Source: DAOUAT01 sp964551735 (GTDB taxonomy: Bacteria; Chloroflexota; Anaerolineae; CG2-30-64-16). From it: DNA of 64,000 nt. The stretch is taken from the NCBI GenBank assembly GCA_964551735.1, contig CAZKEF010000017.1, positions 1 through 64,000 of the forward strand. The letters are read 5' to 3'. The notes under the pieces are model-generated. The model saw nothing but the letters and a program-made list of their open reading frames with translations, did not search any database and was not told where the DNA came from. A program made the position numbers and the translations under genes. Every line of letters begins with the position of its first letter. Position 1 is the first letter of the stretch. Below are positions 33,044 through 41,608 of this stretch, in pieces.

Positions 33044-33634
33044 TCAGTTGTCGTCATCGGCCGCTTGCAGCGCGGCCAGGAGTGCGTTCAGGGATTGGAA
33101 ATCCCCGTCTGAACGTGAGAAGCCCCCGCAGGGGCTAACGGATAAGGCTACCCGTTCCTGGTGTCGCCGGATCAGCAGCACAGCCAACGGATCGCAGCCC
33201 GCGGCGGCGGCCATGTCAGCCCCGGTCGTCGGATGATTGGCGTGCGCCCAGAACGGGTAGCGCAGATCGGCGCGCGGCGGGTGCGGCAGGGCCGCCCACG
33301 CCGCTAACACCTGCGGCCGGAACGCCTTCAGCAGCACGATCGCGACCCGGTGCAGCAGCGTCAGGCCGGCGAAAGCTTTCGCGGCGTCGTGCAGCAGCGC
33401 GGCCTGCAGGAGGGCCGGCTCACCGTGGCCCGCGGCCCGCAGCGTCCGCAGCACCGCCAGGCTGTGGCGCTGATCGTTGCGCGGCATCGCGTCGAACAAC
33501 GGCTGCGCCCCGGGGGGCAGGGCCGCGTGCGCCTCGGCCCGCTCGTCGTCGGTCAAGGGCGCCAGATAGGCGGCCACTGCCCGAAAGAACTGCCTGACCC
33601 GGTAGGCCGCGCGCACCGGCACGGTGGCGTTCAC
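33044..33634 (-). CDS. HD-domain protein
   Basis: 196 residues from the GTG at 33634 that overlaps the M50 protease stop (GTGA); the longer frame is a shadow of that gene. His in RHSLAVLRTL and the HD pair in AALLHDAAKAFAG form the metal-dependent phosphohydrolase core, with a later His in HANHPTTGA. A repeat-derived segment (33094-33145) is built in near the C-terminus. Substrate unknown. Confidence 0.75.
   Translation of the reverse strand: MNATVPVRAAYRVRQFFRAVAAYLAPLTDDERAEAHAALPPGAQPLFDAMPRNDQRHSLAVLRTLRAAGHGEPALLQAALLHDAAKAFAGLTLLHRVAIVLLKAFRPQVLAAWAALPHPPRADLRYPFWAHANHPTTGADMAAAAGCDPLAVLLIRRHQERVALSVSPCGGFSRSDGDFQSLNALLAALQAADDDN
33094..33145. repeat. GC-rich inverted-repeat insertion in the HD gene
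   Basis: It contains AGCCCCCGCAGGGGCT, a perfect palindromic hairpin, flanked by GGAAATCCCCGTCTGAACG. The translated part (VSPCGGFSRSDGDFQS) has no counterpart expected in HD proteins and sits in frame near the end. Confidence 0.5.
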
Positions 33635-34266
33635 CCCATCCCCAGCAGCGCGCGCGTCAATGCCGTGATGCCCGTGCCCAGGAAGCGGCCCAGGATGTCC
33701 AGCCGGGGCGAAACGTAACCGATGAGGAACAGCCCCAACAGGATCATCGGGCCGTACATCTGTAGCGGTTGCAAAACCTGCGCGGCGCGCTCGCCTATCA
33801 CGCCGCGCAACACGCTGTTGCCATCCAGCGGCGCCAACGGGATCAGGTTGAACAGGAACAGCGCCACGTTGATGGCGACGAACCTCCAGAAGAAATCGAG
33901 CACGTCGGACGGCATCCCGGCCAGCAGCCCCAGCCGCCACGGCACGGCCACCAACGCGGCCATCAGCAGGTTGCTGGCGGGGCCCGCGGCCGAGACCAGC
34001 GCATGGCCCACCCGCGGCCCGAAACGCAGCCGCCATGGGTTCACCGGCACCGGCTTGGCCCAGCCGATGAAGCTCGCCACGAGCAGCAGGGAGCCGACCG
34101 GGTCCAGGTGCGCCAGGGGGTTGAGCGTCAGCCGGCCCTGCCGCGCAGCCGTGTCATCGCCCAGGAGGTAGGCCGCGTAGGCGTGCGCGGCTTCATGGAT
34201 CGGAAAGCCGACCAGGAGGATGACGAGCTTGGCGAGCAGGGAAGGGAGATCGAAGAAATCGAGCAA
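33631..34266 (-). CDS. Site-2 protease family (M50) membrane metallopeptidase
   Basis: 211 residues with about five hydrophobic segments. Zinc motifs are HEAAH at about residue 25 and PLAPLDG, plus LTLNPLAHLDP typical of the short SpoIVFB/FtsH-less rhomboid-like group. The start is a TTG at 34266 with GAGG five bases upstream. It cleaves membrane-embedded substrates, unknown here. It heads a four-gene operon behind a consensus promoter. Confidence 0.9.
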   Translation of the reverse strand: MLDFFDLPSLLAKLVILLVGFPIHEAAHAYAAYLLGDDTAARQGRLTLNPLAHLDPVGSLLLVASFIGWAKPVPVNPWRLRFGPRVGHALVSAAGPASNLLMAALVAVPWRLGLLAGMPSDVLDFFWRFVAINVALFLFNLIPLAPLDGNSVLRGVIGERAAQVLQPLQMYGPMILLGLFLIGYVSPRLDILGRFLGTGITALTRALLGMG

Positions 34267-34309
34267 GAAAACCTCTTTGAAAACGGCTCAGCCTGTTCCT
34301 ACCGTGGCA

Positions 34310-34338
34310 AGTATACGATGCGCATGAACCTATGTCAA
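34310..34338 (-). promoter_or_regulatory. Promoter of the M50-HD-TyrA-GIY operon
   Basis: Minus-strand TTGACA (34333-34338), 17-base spacer, TATACT (34310-34315), about 45 bases before the TTG start. Confidence 0.75.
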
Positions 34339-34365
34339 ACCCATCCCGCGCGGCCGCCCATCAGC

Positions 34366-34395
34366 TTACCTTTTTGCCCTTGCACGTGCTATCAT
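34366..34395 (+). promoter_or_regulatory. Putative promoter of beta-mannosidase
   Basis: TTACCT (34366-34371), 18-base spacer, TATCAT (34390-34395). The ATG at 34402 falls at the expected transcription start, so the mRNA would be leaderless. Confidence 0.45.
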
Positions 34396-34401
34396 CACAC
34401 C

Positions 34402-37083
34402 ATGACCCGCCGCACCCTTGACCTCAGCACCCTGCCCTGGCAGTTCGGCCCCGTCGAGCGCCAGCCGTTTACTGCGCAGCCGGCCGATGACCGCGCGGCC
34501 GCGGCCGAGTGGCTGCCTGCACGCGTGCCCGGCGACGTGCGCGCGGACCTGATCGCGGCCGGCCGCATCCCACCCCTCGACACGCCCGAAGGGATCGCCG
34601 CGGGCGCGTGGATTGATGACCGCGATTGGTGGTATCGCGTGACGCTGCCCGGCGGCCTTGCGCCGGATGAGGTTGCGATCCTGGAAGCGGACGGCATTGA
34701 CTTCTACAGCGCGATCTGGCTGGATGACCGCCTGCTCAGCACGCACGCGGGGATGTTCAGCCGGCAGACGGCCGTTTTGACACCCACCTTGAACGCTCCC
34801 GGCCCGCACGAGTTGGCGATCCGCATCTGGGGCGCGGGCGCGCTGCCGAGGGGGGCGAACCGGCCCTGGCGCCGGGCGATCCGTTGGCTGCTGGGTAAGG
34901 TCAGCCCGGCGGCCGAGTACTTCCCCGACCGGCTGCTGACCCCCAAAGCGCAGTTCAGCTTCGGGTGGGACTTCGCCCCGCAGGTGCTCAGCACGGGCAT
35001 CTGGGACGAGATCCGGTTGGTGGTGGCGCGGGGCGCGTATGTCGAGGATCTGTGGGTGGAGGCAGAGCCGGTAGTGGGAGAAGGTGAGCAGAGGGGCGGA
35101 GGAGCAGGGGCGCGGAGGAGCAGGGGGGCAGAGGAGAAAGGGAGCGGGGGAGAAGCAGAGACAGTCATGGCGCGCTTTCGCATGCACTTGCGTTTGCGAC
35201 GCTGGCGGGCGCGGCCTTTGCGCGTTGATGTTTCAATCGTCCGCGCACACGACGCTTCATTGGCAACCGATGTCACACTCAGTTACTCATCCCACCGCGG
35301 CAACGTGCGCCCAGAACGACAGCTCTCTTATGTCATGCTGAACGGGTCCACAATTCAAGACACATTGCAGCGCACCACCAGTGAAGCATCTCCACAATGG
35401 GAGTTTCCTGCTGGCGTCACCGAAGAAGATCTCGCTTTAGAGTGCGACCTTCCCGCCGCGCGGCTCTGGTGGCCGTGGGATCAGGGCGAGCCGTGCTTGT
35501 ACCGGGTGACCGTACGGCTGGTGGGCGATGACAGCGTGCTGGACGAGGTCAGCCGTGTGGTGGGCGTGCGTTCCGTGCGCCGGGAGCCGCTGCCGGAGGG
35601 CAACGGCTGGCGCTTCGTGATCAACGGCCGGCCCGTTTTCCTGCGCGGGGCCAATTGGGCGCCGGCCGACCTGCTGCCAGGGCGTGTGACCCAGGCTGAC
35701 TACGAGCGGCTGCTGGCCCAGGCGCGCTCGGCCGGGATCAATTTCCTGCGCGTGTGGGGCGGCGGGGTGCGCGAAAAGCGCTCGTTCTGGGAGACGTGCG
35801 ACCGGCTGGGGATCATGGCGTGGCAGGAGTTCCCGCTGGCCTGCACGTTCCTGGATCACTACCCACGGGATGGAACTGGTTCTGAGGATTGGACGCGGAC
35901 GAGCGCGGATGAACGCGGACAGTTCAGATTTTCCGCGCTTGTCCGCGCTCGTCCGCGTCCACACCCAATCACATCCGGTGATGCGAGCAGCTACCTGGCG
36001 CTCCTGGCCTCGGAAGCGCGAGGGATGATCCGGGCGCTGCGCAACCATCCCAGCCTGATTGCCTGGTGCGGCGGCAACGAGATCAACCCCGGTCGCGAGC
36101 GCCTGCCCCTGGCCGCCATCCAGAACGTGCTGGCCGAGGAAGACCCCGACCGGCCGTGGCTGCCCGCGTCGCCGGCTGCGGGGGACGTACACCGCTGGGA
36201 CGTGTGGCACGGCTTCGCGCCGTGGACAGCACTCCAACACGAAACCGCGGGGCTGGTGAGTGAGTTCGGCCTGCAGGCGTTGCCCGATCCGGCCACCGTG
36301 GCCGAGATGTTCCCCGACGGCAACCCGACGGGCCTGACCGACCCGCGCTGGGCCGGCCGCAAGGCCCAGGTCGCCAAGCTGCTGCACTACGCCGGCCCCG
36401 AAGCTGCCAGCCCCCTCGACCGCGCCATCGCCGCCACCCAACGCGCGCAAGCGGCCGGGCTGCAGGCGGGCATCGAAGCGTGTCGCCTGCGCAGGACGAC
36501 AGAAAACGGGACGCGGATGAACGCGGACGGACGCGAAAGACTCCCAGAAGACAGTTTCCGCGCTTGTCCGCGCTCGTCCGCGTCCCATTCGCTGCCAGGC
36601 TGCGCGGGGGTGGTCTTCTGGCAGTTTAGCGAGCCGTGGCCTGCGGTGAGCTGGGCCGTGATTGACCGCGCGGGTCGGCCCAAAGCGGCCTACGCCATGC
36701 TCCAGCGCTGCTTCCAGCCCGTCCTGATCGCCGCGCGTTTCCCCTGGCGTCGCTACGCCGTAGGCGACACCTTCGCCGCCGAAATCTGGCTGGTGAACGA
36801 TGGGCCGCTGGCCCGCGCAGGCTGCCGCGCTGAAGCCGCGCTGGATGGCCAGGCGGTTTGGGCAGAGGAAGGGATCGCGCTGCCCGCGGCCGGCAGCGTC
36901 CAGGCCGGCGAGTTGACGGTCAAGCTGGAGGCCGCGCCGCGCGCCCTGGCCCTGCGCCTGCTCTGCGCGGGTGAGGTGCTGGCGACCAACATCTACGACC
37001 TGGCGGTCCACCTGCCCGGCCGGCAGCCGTTGCGCCCGCGCATCCTCCAATGGATCGCTGAACTGCTTTTGATGTCCCGTTGA
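34402..37083 (+). CDS. GH2-type beta-mannosidase with three repeat-derived insertions
   Basis: 893 residues from ATG 34402; the frame's upstream part is antisense to the M50 gene and is rejected. The N-terminal jelly-roll (DWWYRVTLPGG), Ig-like domain and TIM barrel are recognisable: FLRGANWAPAD, LRVWGGGVREK, acid/base Glu560 in CGGNE and nucleophile Glu621 in VSEFGLQALP. It removes terminal beta-mannose, presumably from scavenged oligosaccharides. Three stretches are foreign to the family: a Gly/Arg-rich repeat (35077-35168) and two inverted-repeat segments (35891-35960, 36508-36586), all in frame. No signal peptide. Activity is likely, since the catalytic motifs are intact. Confidence 0.88.
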   Translation: MTRRTLDLSTLPWQFGPVERQPFTAQPADDRAAAAEWLPARVPGDVRADLIAAGRIPPLDTPEGIAAGAWIDDRDWWYRVTLPGGLAPDEVAILEADGIDFYSAIWLDDRLLSTHAGMFSRQTAVLTPTLNAPGPHELAIRIWGAGALPRGANRPWRRAIRWLLGKVSPAAEYFPDRLLTPKAQFSFGWDFAPQVLSTGIWDEIRLVVARGAYVEDLWVEAEPVVGEGEQRGGGAGARRSRGAEEKGSGGEAETVMARFRMHLRLRRWRARPLRVDVSIVRAHDASLATDVTLSYSSHRGNVRPERQLSYVMLNGSTIQDTLQRTTSEASPQWEFPAGVTEEDLALECDLPAARLWWPWDQGEPCLYRVTVRLVGDDSVLDEVSRVVGVRSVRREPLPEGNGWRFVINGRPVFLRGANWAPADLLPGRVTQADYERLLAQARSAGINFLRVWGGGVREKRSFWETCDRLGIMAWQEFPLACTFLDHYPRDGTGSEDWTRTSADERGQFRFSALVRARPRPHPITSGDASSYLALLASEARGMIRALRNHPSLIAWCGGNEINPGRERLPLAAIQNVLAEEDPDRPWLPASPAAGDVHRWDVWHGFAPWTALQHETAGLVSEFGLQALPDPATVAEMFPDGNPTGLTDPRWAGRKAQVAKLLHYAGPEAASPLDRAIAATQRAQAAGLQAGIEACRLRRTTENGTRMNADGRERLPEDSFRACPRSSASHSLPGCAGVVFWQFSEPWPAVSWAVIDRAGRPKAAYAMLQRCFQPVLIAARFPWRRYAVGDTFAAEIWLVNDGPLARAGCRAEAALDGQAVWAEEGIALPAAGSVQAGELTVKLEAAPRALALRLLCAGEVLATNIYDLAVHLPGRQPLRPRILQWIAELLLMSR
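35077..35168. repeat. GGAGCAGGGG-type repeat tract in beta-mannosidase
   Basis: Purine-rich units of the GGAGCAGG kind, in frame, encoding a Gly/Arg/Glu-rich loop. Related tracts are at 37232-37305, 37916-37965 and 42780-42825. Confidence 0.7.
35891..35960. repeat. Inverted repeat insertion 1 in beta-mannosidase
   Basis: Perfect 19-bp arms GGACGCGGACGAGCGCGGA (35891-35909) and its reverse complement (35942-35960), enclosing further imperfect pairing. It encodes TRTSADERG ... ALVRARPRP. A second copy lies at 36508-36586. Confidence 0.85.
36508..36586. repeat. Inverted repeat insertion 2 in beta-mannosidase
   Basis: GGGACGCGGATGAACGCGGA at the left and CGCGCTCGTCCGCGTCCC at the right. It is the same family as 35891-35960, in frame, encoding TRMNADGRE ... 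ACPRSSAS between the barrel residues and the conserved GVVFWQF. Confidence 0.85.
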
Positions 37084-37108
37084 CATATCGCACGGTTTGG
37101 GCTATCCT
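37080..37108 (+). promoter_or_regulatory. Promoter of the glycosyltransferase gene
   Basis: TTGACA (37080-37085) overlaps the mannosidase stop; 17-base spacer; TATCCT (37103-37108). The ATG at 37119 is 11 bases downstream, indicating a leaderless transcript. Confidence 0.65.
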
Positions 37109-37118
37109 ACAACTTGTC

Positions 37119-38207
37119 ATGCGCATCGTCATCAACGGCTGGTTTCACGATCAACTTGCCACCGGCAGTGGCCAATACCTCGCCGCCCTGGCCGAGTGGC
37201 TGCCGCGCGTTGGGCAGGAGCATGAGTTTGTGGTGGTGCAACCGGGCGGGGGAGCAGAGGGGCGGAGGAGCAGGGGAGCAGGGGAGCAGGGGGGCAGGGG
37301 GGCACCTGAGTACGGCGAATCGGTGAATCAGCGAATCAGCGAGTCAGCGAGTCAGCGAATCGGCGAATCTCGAAAGACACCATCCGCCATTCGCCATTCG
37401 CTATTTGCTATTCGAACCCCCTTCGACCGCCTCGACCCGAATCTGGCCAAGCTCTGGTTCGAACAGGTCGGGTTCCCCCTGGCGTGCCGGCGGCTGCGGG
37501 CCGATGTGGCGTTCGTGCCCTATTGGGGCTCGCCGTGGTGGTCCCCCTGCCCGGTCATCGTTACGATCCATGACCTGATCCCGCTGCTGCTGCCGCAGTA
37601 CCGGGGCGGGCCGCTGCAGCGCGCGTACACGGGGCTGGTGGGCCGGGCCGCGCGCCGCGCGGCCTCGGTGCTCACCGATTCCGAGGCCAGCAAGCGTGAC
37701 ATCATGGCGCACCTCCGCATCCCGGCCGAGCGCGTCCACGCGATCCACCTGGCGGCCGACCCGCGTTATCGCCCCGTGACCGATCCCGCGACGCTGGCAA
37801 CCGTGGACACAAAGTACAACTTATCGGACAGGCCGTTCGTATTGTATTTGGGCGGTTTCGACGCGCGGAAGAATGTGGTGCGGATGGTGGAGGCGTATGC
37901 GCGGCTGGTGGAACAGGAGCCAGGAGGCAGGAGGCAGGGGGCAGGGGGTGGGGGGCAGGGGACCGGGGTCAGGTTGGTGATCGCCGGGAAGTTGCCGGAG
38001 GTGGACAGCGCGTTCGCGCCTGACCCGCGGCCGGTGGTGGCGCGGCTGGGGCTGGCGGAGCGGGTGCATTTCACCGGCTGGGTGGACGAGGCGGACAAGC
38101 CGGCCCTCTATTCGCTGGCGGCCGCGACGGTGTTCGTGAGTGAGTACGAGGGGTTCGGCCTGCCGGTGTTGGAGGCCATGGCGTGTGAATCTCCTCCCGA
38201 AATGTAG
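37119..38207 (+). CDS. GT4-type glycosyltransferase, C-terminally truncated and repeat-laden
   Basis: 362 residues from ATG 37119. The GT-B fold is recognised by IVINGWFHDQLATGSGQYL, VTIHDLIPLLLP, VLTDSEASKRDI, FVLYLGGFDARKN and EYEGFGLPVLEAMAC. The frame then ends after SPPEM at the point where members continue with about 50-70 residues (the nucleotide-binding Glu region is present but the final helices are missing), and the downstream DNA is a palindromic repeat (38210-38340). Two in-frame repeat tracts (37232-37420 and 37916-37965) also interrupt it. It is probably non-functional or altered, so the gene may be a recent pseudogene. Confidence 0.75.
   Translation: MRIVINGWFHDQLATGSGQYLAALAEWLPRVGQEHEFVVVQPGGGAEGRRSRGAGEQGGRGAPEYGESVNQRISESASQRIGESRKTPSAIRHSLFAIRTPFDRLDPNLAKLWFEQVGFPLACRRLRADVAFVPYWGSPWWSPCPVIVTIHDLIPLLLPQYRGGPLQRAYTGLVGRAARRAASVLTDSEASKRDIMAHLRIPAERVHAIHLAADPRYRPVTDPATLATVDTKYNLSDRPFVLYLGGFDARKNVVRMVEAYARLVEQEPGGRRQGAGGGGQGTGVRLVIAGKLPEVDSAFAPDPRPVVARLGLAERVHFTGWVDEADKPALYSLAAATVFVSEYEGFGLPVLEAMACESPPEM
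37232..37420. repeat. Mixed tandem repeats inside the glycosyltransferase
   Basis: Three blocks: purine-rich GGAGCAGG units (to about 37305), octamers GAATCAGC/GAGTCAGC (about 37318-37368), and heptamers of GCCATTC/GCTATTC type (about 37386-37415). All are translated in frame between the first conserved motif and the WFEQVGFPL segment. Confidence 0.8.
37916..37965. repeat. Purine-rich repeat tract in the glycosyltransferase
   Basis: AGGAGGCAGGAGGCAGGGGG-like units encoding a Gly/Gln/Arg loop between two GT-B strands. Confidence 0.6.
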
Positions 38208-38209
38208 CG

Positions 38210-38340
38210 GAGCACCCTGAGCGGAGCCGGGTAGGGCTCCGGCGGAGTCGAAGGGTGCAGAGCGGTCGTCGCGCAAGGCCGCATCCTTCGACTGGTGATC
38301 ATTTGTCAAGTAGGTTAGTTCGTAGACCCGCTCAGGATGC
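38210..38340. repeat. Palindromic repeat at the broken 3' end of the glycosyltransferase
   Basis: GCACCCTGAGCGGAGCC ... GGAGTCGAAGGGTGC forms a hairpin (about 38211-38259, inner pair GGAGCC/GGCTCC), and GCATCCTTCGACT ... CGCTCAGGATGC (about 38281-38340) is a related arm pair. It lies exactly where the gene loses its normal end. Confidence 0.65.
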
Positions 38341-38394
38341 TTGCTCCTTTTCCAAACAAGCTGCTTGTCGCTTTGGATTCTAGTCGGAGTTCTA

Positions 38395-39834
38395 ATGCCC
38401 AACCAGGACAGCCTGAACCGGGCCGTAAGCAACATCTTGGGGCGCACTTTTAACCTGCGCCGCGACCAAAACCTGCTGGTCTTCGTCGAGGCAGGCGCCC
38501 TGGAGGTCGTGGAGGCGCTGGCGCGGGGCGGTCGCGAGCTGGGGATCTCCGTAACTGCTTTCTTCGTGCCGCGCGTCTTACAAACCGAGAGCCGACAGGG
38601 GAAGGGGCTGCCGCTGCCGGTCGAGGCGGCCATCCGTGAGGCCGACGCCATCCTGAGCTGCCTGTCGGACCAGCCGGAGCTGCGTGATTATGGGCTGCGG
38701 GTGCTGCACACGAGCTGGAGCCGCCGCGCCAAGGTGGCCCACGCGCCAAACCTCACCCTGGAGGGCTTGCGCCTGGCCGATGTGGACTACAACCCGCTGG
38801 CGGAACAGGCCCGGGTTCTGGCGCTGACGCTGATCCTGGGCAAGCGCATCGAGATCGCCACCACCGACAGCCGCAAGCAGGAGCACCGGCTGAGCCTGCG
38901 TATCAGCGGATGGAGCAACCCGCCCGGCATCAACGACGGCGTGCTGCGCGACGGCTCGTGGGGCGACCTGCTGCCCGGCCAGGTCTACATCGTGCCGCGC
39001 ACCGGCGAGGGCCAGATCGTGGTCAACGGCGCCCTGCCGGGCCGGGTGCTCGGCGCCAACGAGGAGCTGATCCTCACGTTCCGCGATGGCCGGCTGGCCG
39101 GCATCGAGCCGGAAGACAGCCCGGCGGCCCGGCATCTGCGCGACACGCAGTTTGCTTATGCCGAGCGTCGCGGGGACCCCAATTGGGGCAGCCTGGCCGA
39201 GATCGGCTTCGGCCTCAACCCTGCCGTGCAAGACCTCTGCGGGGTCAGCGCGATGGACAACAAAAAAGCGCACACCATCCACATCGGCCTGGGCCAGAAC
39301 ACCACCATCGGCGGCGACATCGAGTCCCTGATCCATTGCGACCTGGTCATCCGGCGGCCCACGGTCTTCGTGAACGGCCGCCTGATCATGAAGCGCGGGG
39401 ACTGGCGGATCAACGAGGCCGACTGGCGCCTGGATCATCGCACGGCCGCCGCGCCGGCCGGCTGGTGGGATCAGTTGGCCCTCTTCGGCCGGAGCGGGGT
39501 GCGCACCGAGCGCGAGGGTGGGCGGCTGATGTGCGCGTGGAACGCGGGCCGAGGCCGGTGGGACAGCGCGGCGGTCGGCGTCGAGGGGACCGCGCGGCTG
39601 GCGGCACGGCTCTATGACCTGCTGCCGGAGACCGGCGCCCTGGTGCCTCGTGACCGGCTCCTGGCCGACGCCACAGATGCCAGCATCCCGGAGGGGGTCT
39701 TGCCGGGGCTGTTCTGGGTATTGCAGCAGTTCGACCTGGTGCGGCTGGTGGCCGGCGGCGAAGCCGCGGCCGGCGCCCCGCGACCGGCGGGGAGCGGGAA
39801 TCCTGTCTTGCGCCGGCACGTGGGGCCGGTGTAA
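38395..39834 (+). CDS. M29-type aminopeptidase with C-terminal extension
   Basis: 479 residues from ATG 38395 with GGAG five bases upstream. It resembles thermophilic aminopeptidases (AmpS/AmpT): WGDLLPGQVYIVPRTG, AEIGFGLNPAV, HTIHIGLGQNTTIGG and SLIHCDLVIRRP carry the Glu and His residues that bind the two metals. The M29 core ends near residue 350; about 125 further residues (GWWDQLALFGRSGV ...) look like a regulatory or winged-helix-type domain not usual in the family. It is the first gene of a block with ATPase/phosphatase genes; a functional link is not established. Confidence 0.8.
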   Translation: MPNQDSLNRAVSNILGRTFNLRRDQNLLVFVEAGALEVVEALARGGRELGISVTAFFVPRVLQTESRQGKGLPLPVEAAIREADAILSCLSDQPELRDYGLRVLHTSWSRRAKVAHAPNLTLEGLRLADVDYNPLAEQARVLALTLILGKRIEIATTDSRKQEHRLSLRISGWSNPPGINDGVLRDGSWGDLLPGQVYIVPRTGEGQIVVNGALPGRVLGANEELILTFRDGRLAGIEPEDSPAARHLRDTQFAYAERRGDPNWGSLAEIGFGLNPAVQDLCGVSAMDNKKAHTIHIGLGQNTTIGGDIESLIHCDLVIRRPTVFVNGRLIMKRGDWRINEADWRLDHRTAAAPAGWWDQLALFGRSGVRTEREGGRLMCAWNAGRGRWDSAAVGVEGTARLAARLYDLLPETGALVPRDRLLADATDASIPEGVLPGLFWVLQQFDLVRLVAGGEAAAGAPRPAGSGNPVLRRHVGPV

Positions 39835-39854
39835 GTTGCCTTACAGCAAGGAAC

Positions 39855-40040
39855 TCCCTTATGTCACGGCTTTGCCGTGAGCGGGTTAACGACTCAAAGC
39901 TCATTACGGCAAATGTCCAGCGAAGCATCTATCAGGCCGAAGCTTCTCTTGCACTGCGACGAGACCCTTCGCTGGAATCGCGCCGCAACGCACCTCACGG
40001 GACGGACCCGCTCAGGGTGACAGAAGCAAGTTTCGCGGTA
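39855..40040. repeat. Intergenic palindromic repeats before the AAA ATPase
   Basis: TCACGGCTTTGCCGTGA (39861-39877) is a perfect hairpin that could terminate the M29 gene. TCCAGCGAAG (about 39916) and CTTCGCTGGA (about 39967) form the arms of a longer element with an inner AAGCATC/AAGCTTC part. The rest of the 235-base gap holds nothing else obvious. Confidence 0.55.
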
Positions 40041-40069
40041 TTGCGTTGTCTTTGCTAAGGAGCGTCATC

Positions 40070-41608
40070 ATGTTTGCCACCAAGACGCCGTGGCGCCAGC
40101 AGATGCCGGAGTTCCTCCAGTTCCTGGAGGCCGACCTCGGGCATCCCGTCCGCCTGCACGAAGAGGTGCTGGGCTACCACCTCTACTTCCTTGACCTGTC
40201 CGATTGGAAGCTGCGCTTCTCCGATCGCACCCCGGTGATCTGGGTGACAGCCAACGACCTGGCGGCCATGTCGGTCCGCGAGCTGGCCCAGAGCCTGGCC
40301 GACGTGGTGCGCGCCCGCAGCCTGGCCGAGCGCAACCCCATCGTCGCGCTGCCGGGGCCGGGCGTGGAGCTGCACACGCTGATCAGGACCGCGTACCTGC
40401 CGCTGCTGATCCTCGACCAGGACGCGCAGCGGGCGGTGCGCGAGTCGCGGCGCCCCTCCGGCGAGCTGCTGGATCGGCTGAGCGCCCAGCTCGACCTGTC
40501 GCTGCTGACCCCTTACGAGACCAGCAAGCCCGTCACCGGCTCGCGCTTCTTCGGCCGCGAGTTCGAGATCCGGCGCATCCTCCAGTCCAACGACACCAAC
40601 TTCGCCATCATGGGCATCCGGCGCATCGGCAAGACCTCGCTCATGCGGGAGATCGAGCGCCAGCTCCGCAACCAGGCGCAGGATGGCGGCGACGAGAACG
40701 CGCAGGAGCGCATCCTTTTCATGGATTGCAGCGCGCTGAGCTCGCCCGCCGGCTTCGTCCAAGAGATCGTGCGCAAGCTGCGGCCGCAAGAGCTCACCCG
40801 GTTGTCCAGCAAGCAGTATCCCATCTTCTTCCCCGACTTCCTGGAGCGCATGGCGCAGCGCTACGGCGGGCCGGTGGTGTTCTTCCTGGACGAGTTCGAC
40901 AAGGTGCTCACCTGGCACTACGAAGATGACACCCTGCTGAACGCGCTGCGCGCGTCCAGCAACCAGGGGCACTCCCGCTACATCGTCGGCGGATTCCGCG
41001 AAGTGATGCGCGCGTTCTCGGACCTGGAATCGCCGCTGTACAACTTCGCCCGGCCCATCCGCCTGAAGGAGTTCAGCCGCGAGCAGGCGGCCGGCCTGAT
41101 CTTGGGCCCGCTGGAGCGGTTGGGGGTGCGCTTCGAACGGCGCAACGATGTGGTCAACCGCATCTTCGACGAGACCGCGGGCCAGCCCAACCTGGTGCAG
41201 TTCTATTGCAGCATCCTGGTGGAGCGGCTGGATCGGGAGGGCGTGCGCGTTGTTGCGCCGGAGAGCCTGTTCGACGTCTACACCAACGACGACTTCCGCG
41301 CGTTCGTGCTCAGCACCTTCATGGACAACACCACCCATCTGGAAAAGGCCATCGTCTTCGCGGTCATGGCCGACATGGACGCGGAGATGCCGTTCAGCGT
41401 CAAGGCGATTGACGACGCGTTGGAGCGCCGTGGCGTCGAGGTGCCGCTTTCGGACCTGGACCTGGCGTGCCGCAACCTGGAGCTGGCCGGCACCCTCACC
41501 GCCCGCGGCCCGCTCTACCGCTTCGCCACCCCCGTCTTCCCGCGCATGTTGAACGAGAACTATGATGTGGGGTATTTGTTCAAGAAGGTGGTGCAGGAGG
41601 GGATTTGA
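40070..41608 (+). CDS. AAA/Orc-like P-loop ATPase
   Basis: 512 residues from ATG 40070 with AAGGAG seven bases upstream. Walker A GIRRIGKTSL, Walker B VVFFLDEFDKVL and the sensor GGFREVMRAF place it with archaeal-ATPase/STAND-like proteins. The N-terminal about 160 residues carry another domain with no evident family. The C-terminal part (about 400-512) looks helical/winged. It is joined to the next gene by a TTGA overlap, so they likely act together. Confidence 0.75.
   Translation: MFATKTPWRQQMPEFLQFLEADLGHPVRLHEEVLGYHLYFLDLSDWKLRFSDRTPVIWVTANDLAAMSVRELAQSLADVVRARSLAERNPIVALPGPGVELHTLIRTAYLPLLILDQDAQRAVRESRRPSGELLDRLSAQLDLSLLTPYETSKPVTGSRFFGREFEIRRILQSNDTNFAIMGIRRIGKTSLMREIERQLRNQAQDGGDENAQERILFMDCSALSSPAGFVQEIVRKLRPQELTRLSSKQYPIFFPDFLERMAQRYGGPVVFFLDEFDKVLTWHYEDDTLLNALRASSNQGHSRYIVGGFREVMRAFSDLESPLYNFARPIRLKEFSREQAAGLILGPLERLGVRFERRNDVVNRIFDETAGQPNLVQFYCSILVERLDREGVRVVAPESLFDVYTNDDFRAFVLSTFMDNTTHLEKAIVFAVMADMDAEMPFSVKAIDDALERRGVEVPLSDLDLACRNLELAGTLTARGPLYRFATPVFPRMLNENYDVGYLFKKVVQEGI

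Noticed and set aside
33769..34401. N-terminal extension of the beta-mannosidase
   Set aside because: The extra 211 codons are antisense to the M50 protease gene and lack family similarity; the first sensible start is ATG 34402.
37318..37368. Regular short repeats resembling a CRISPR array
   Set aside because: The units are contiguous octamers without spacers and are translated within a glycosyltransferase gene; no cas genes are present.
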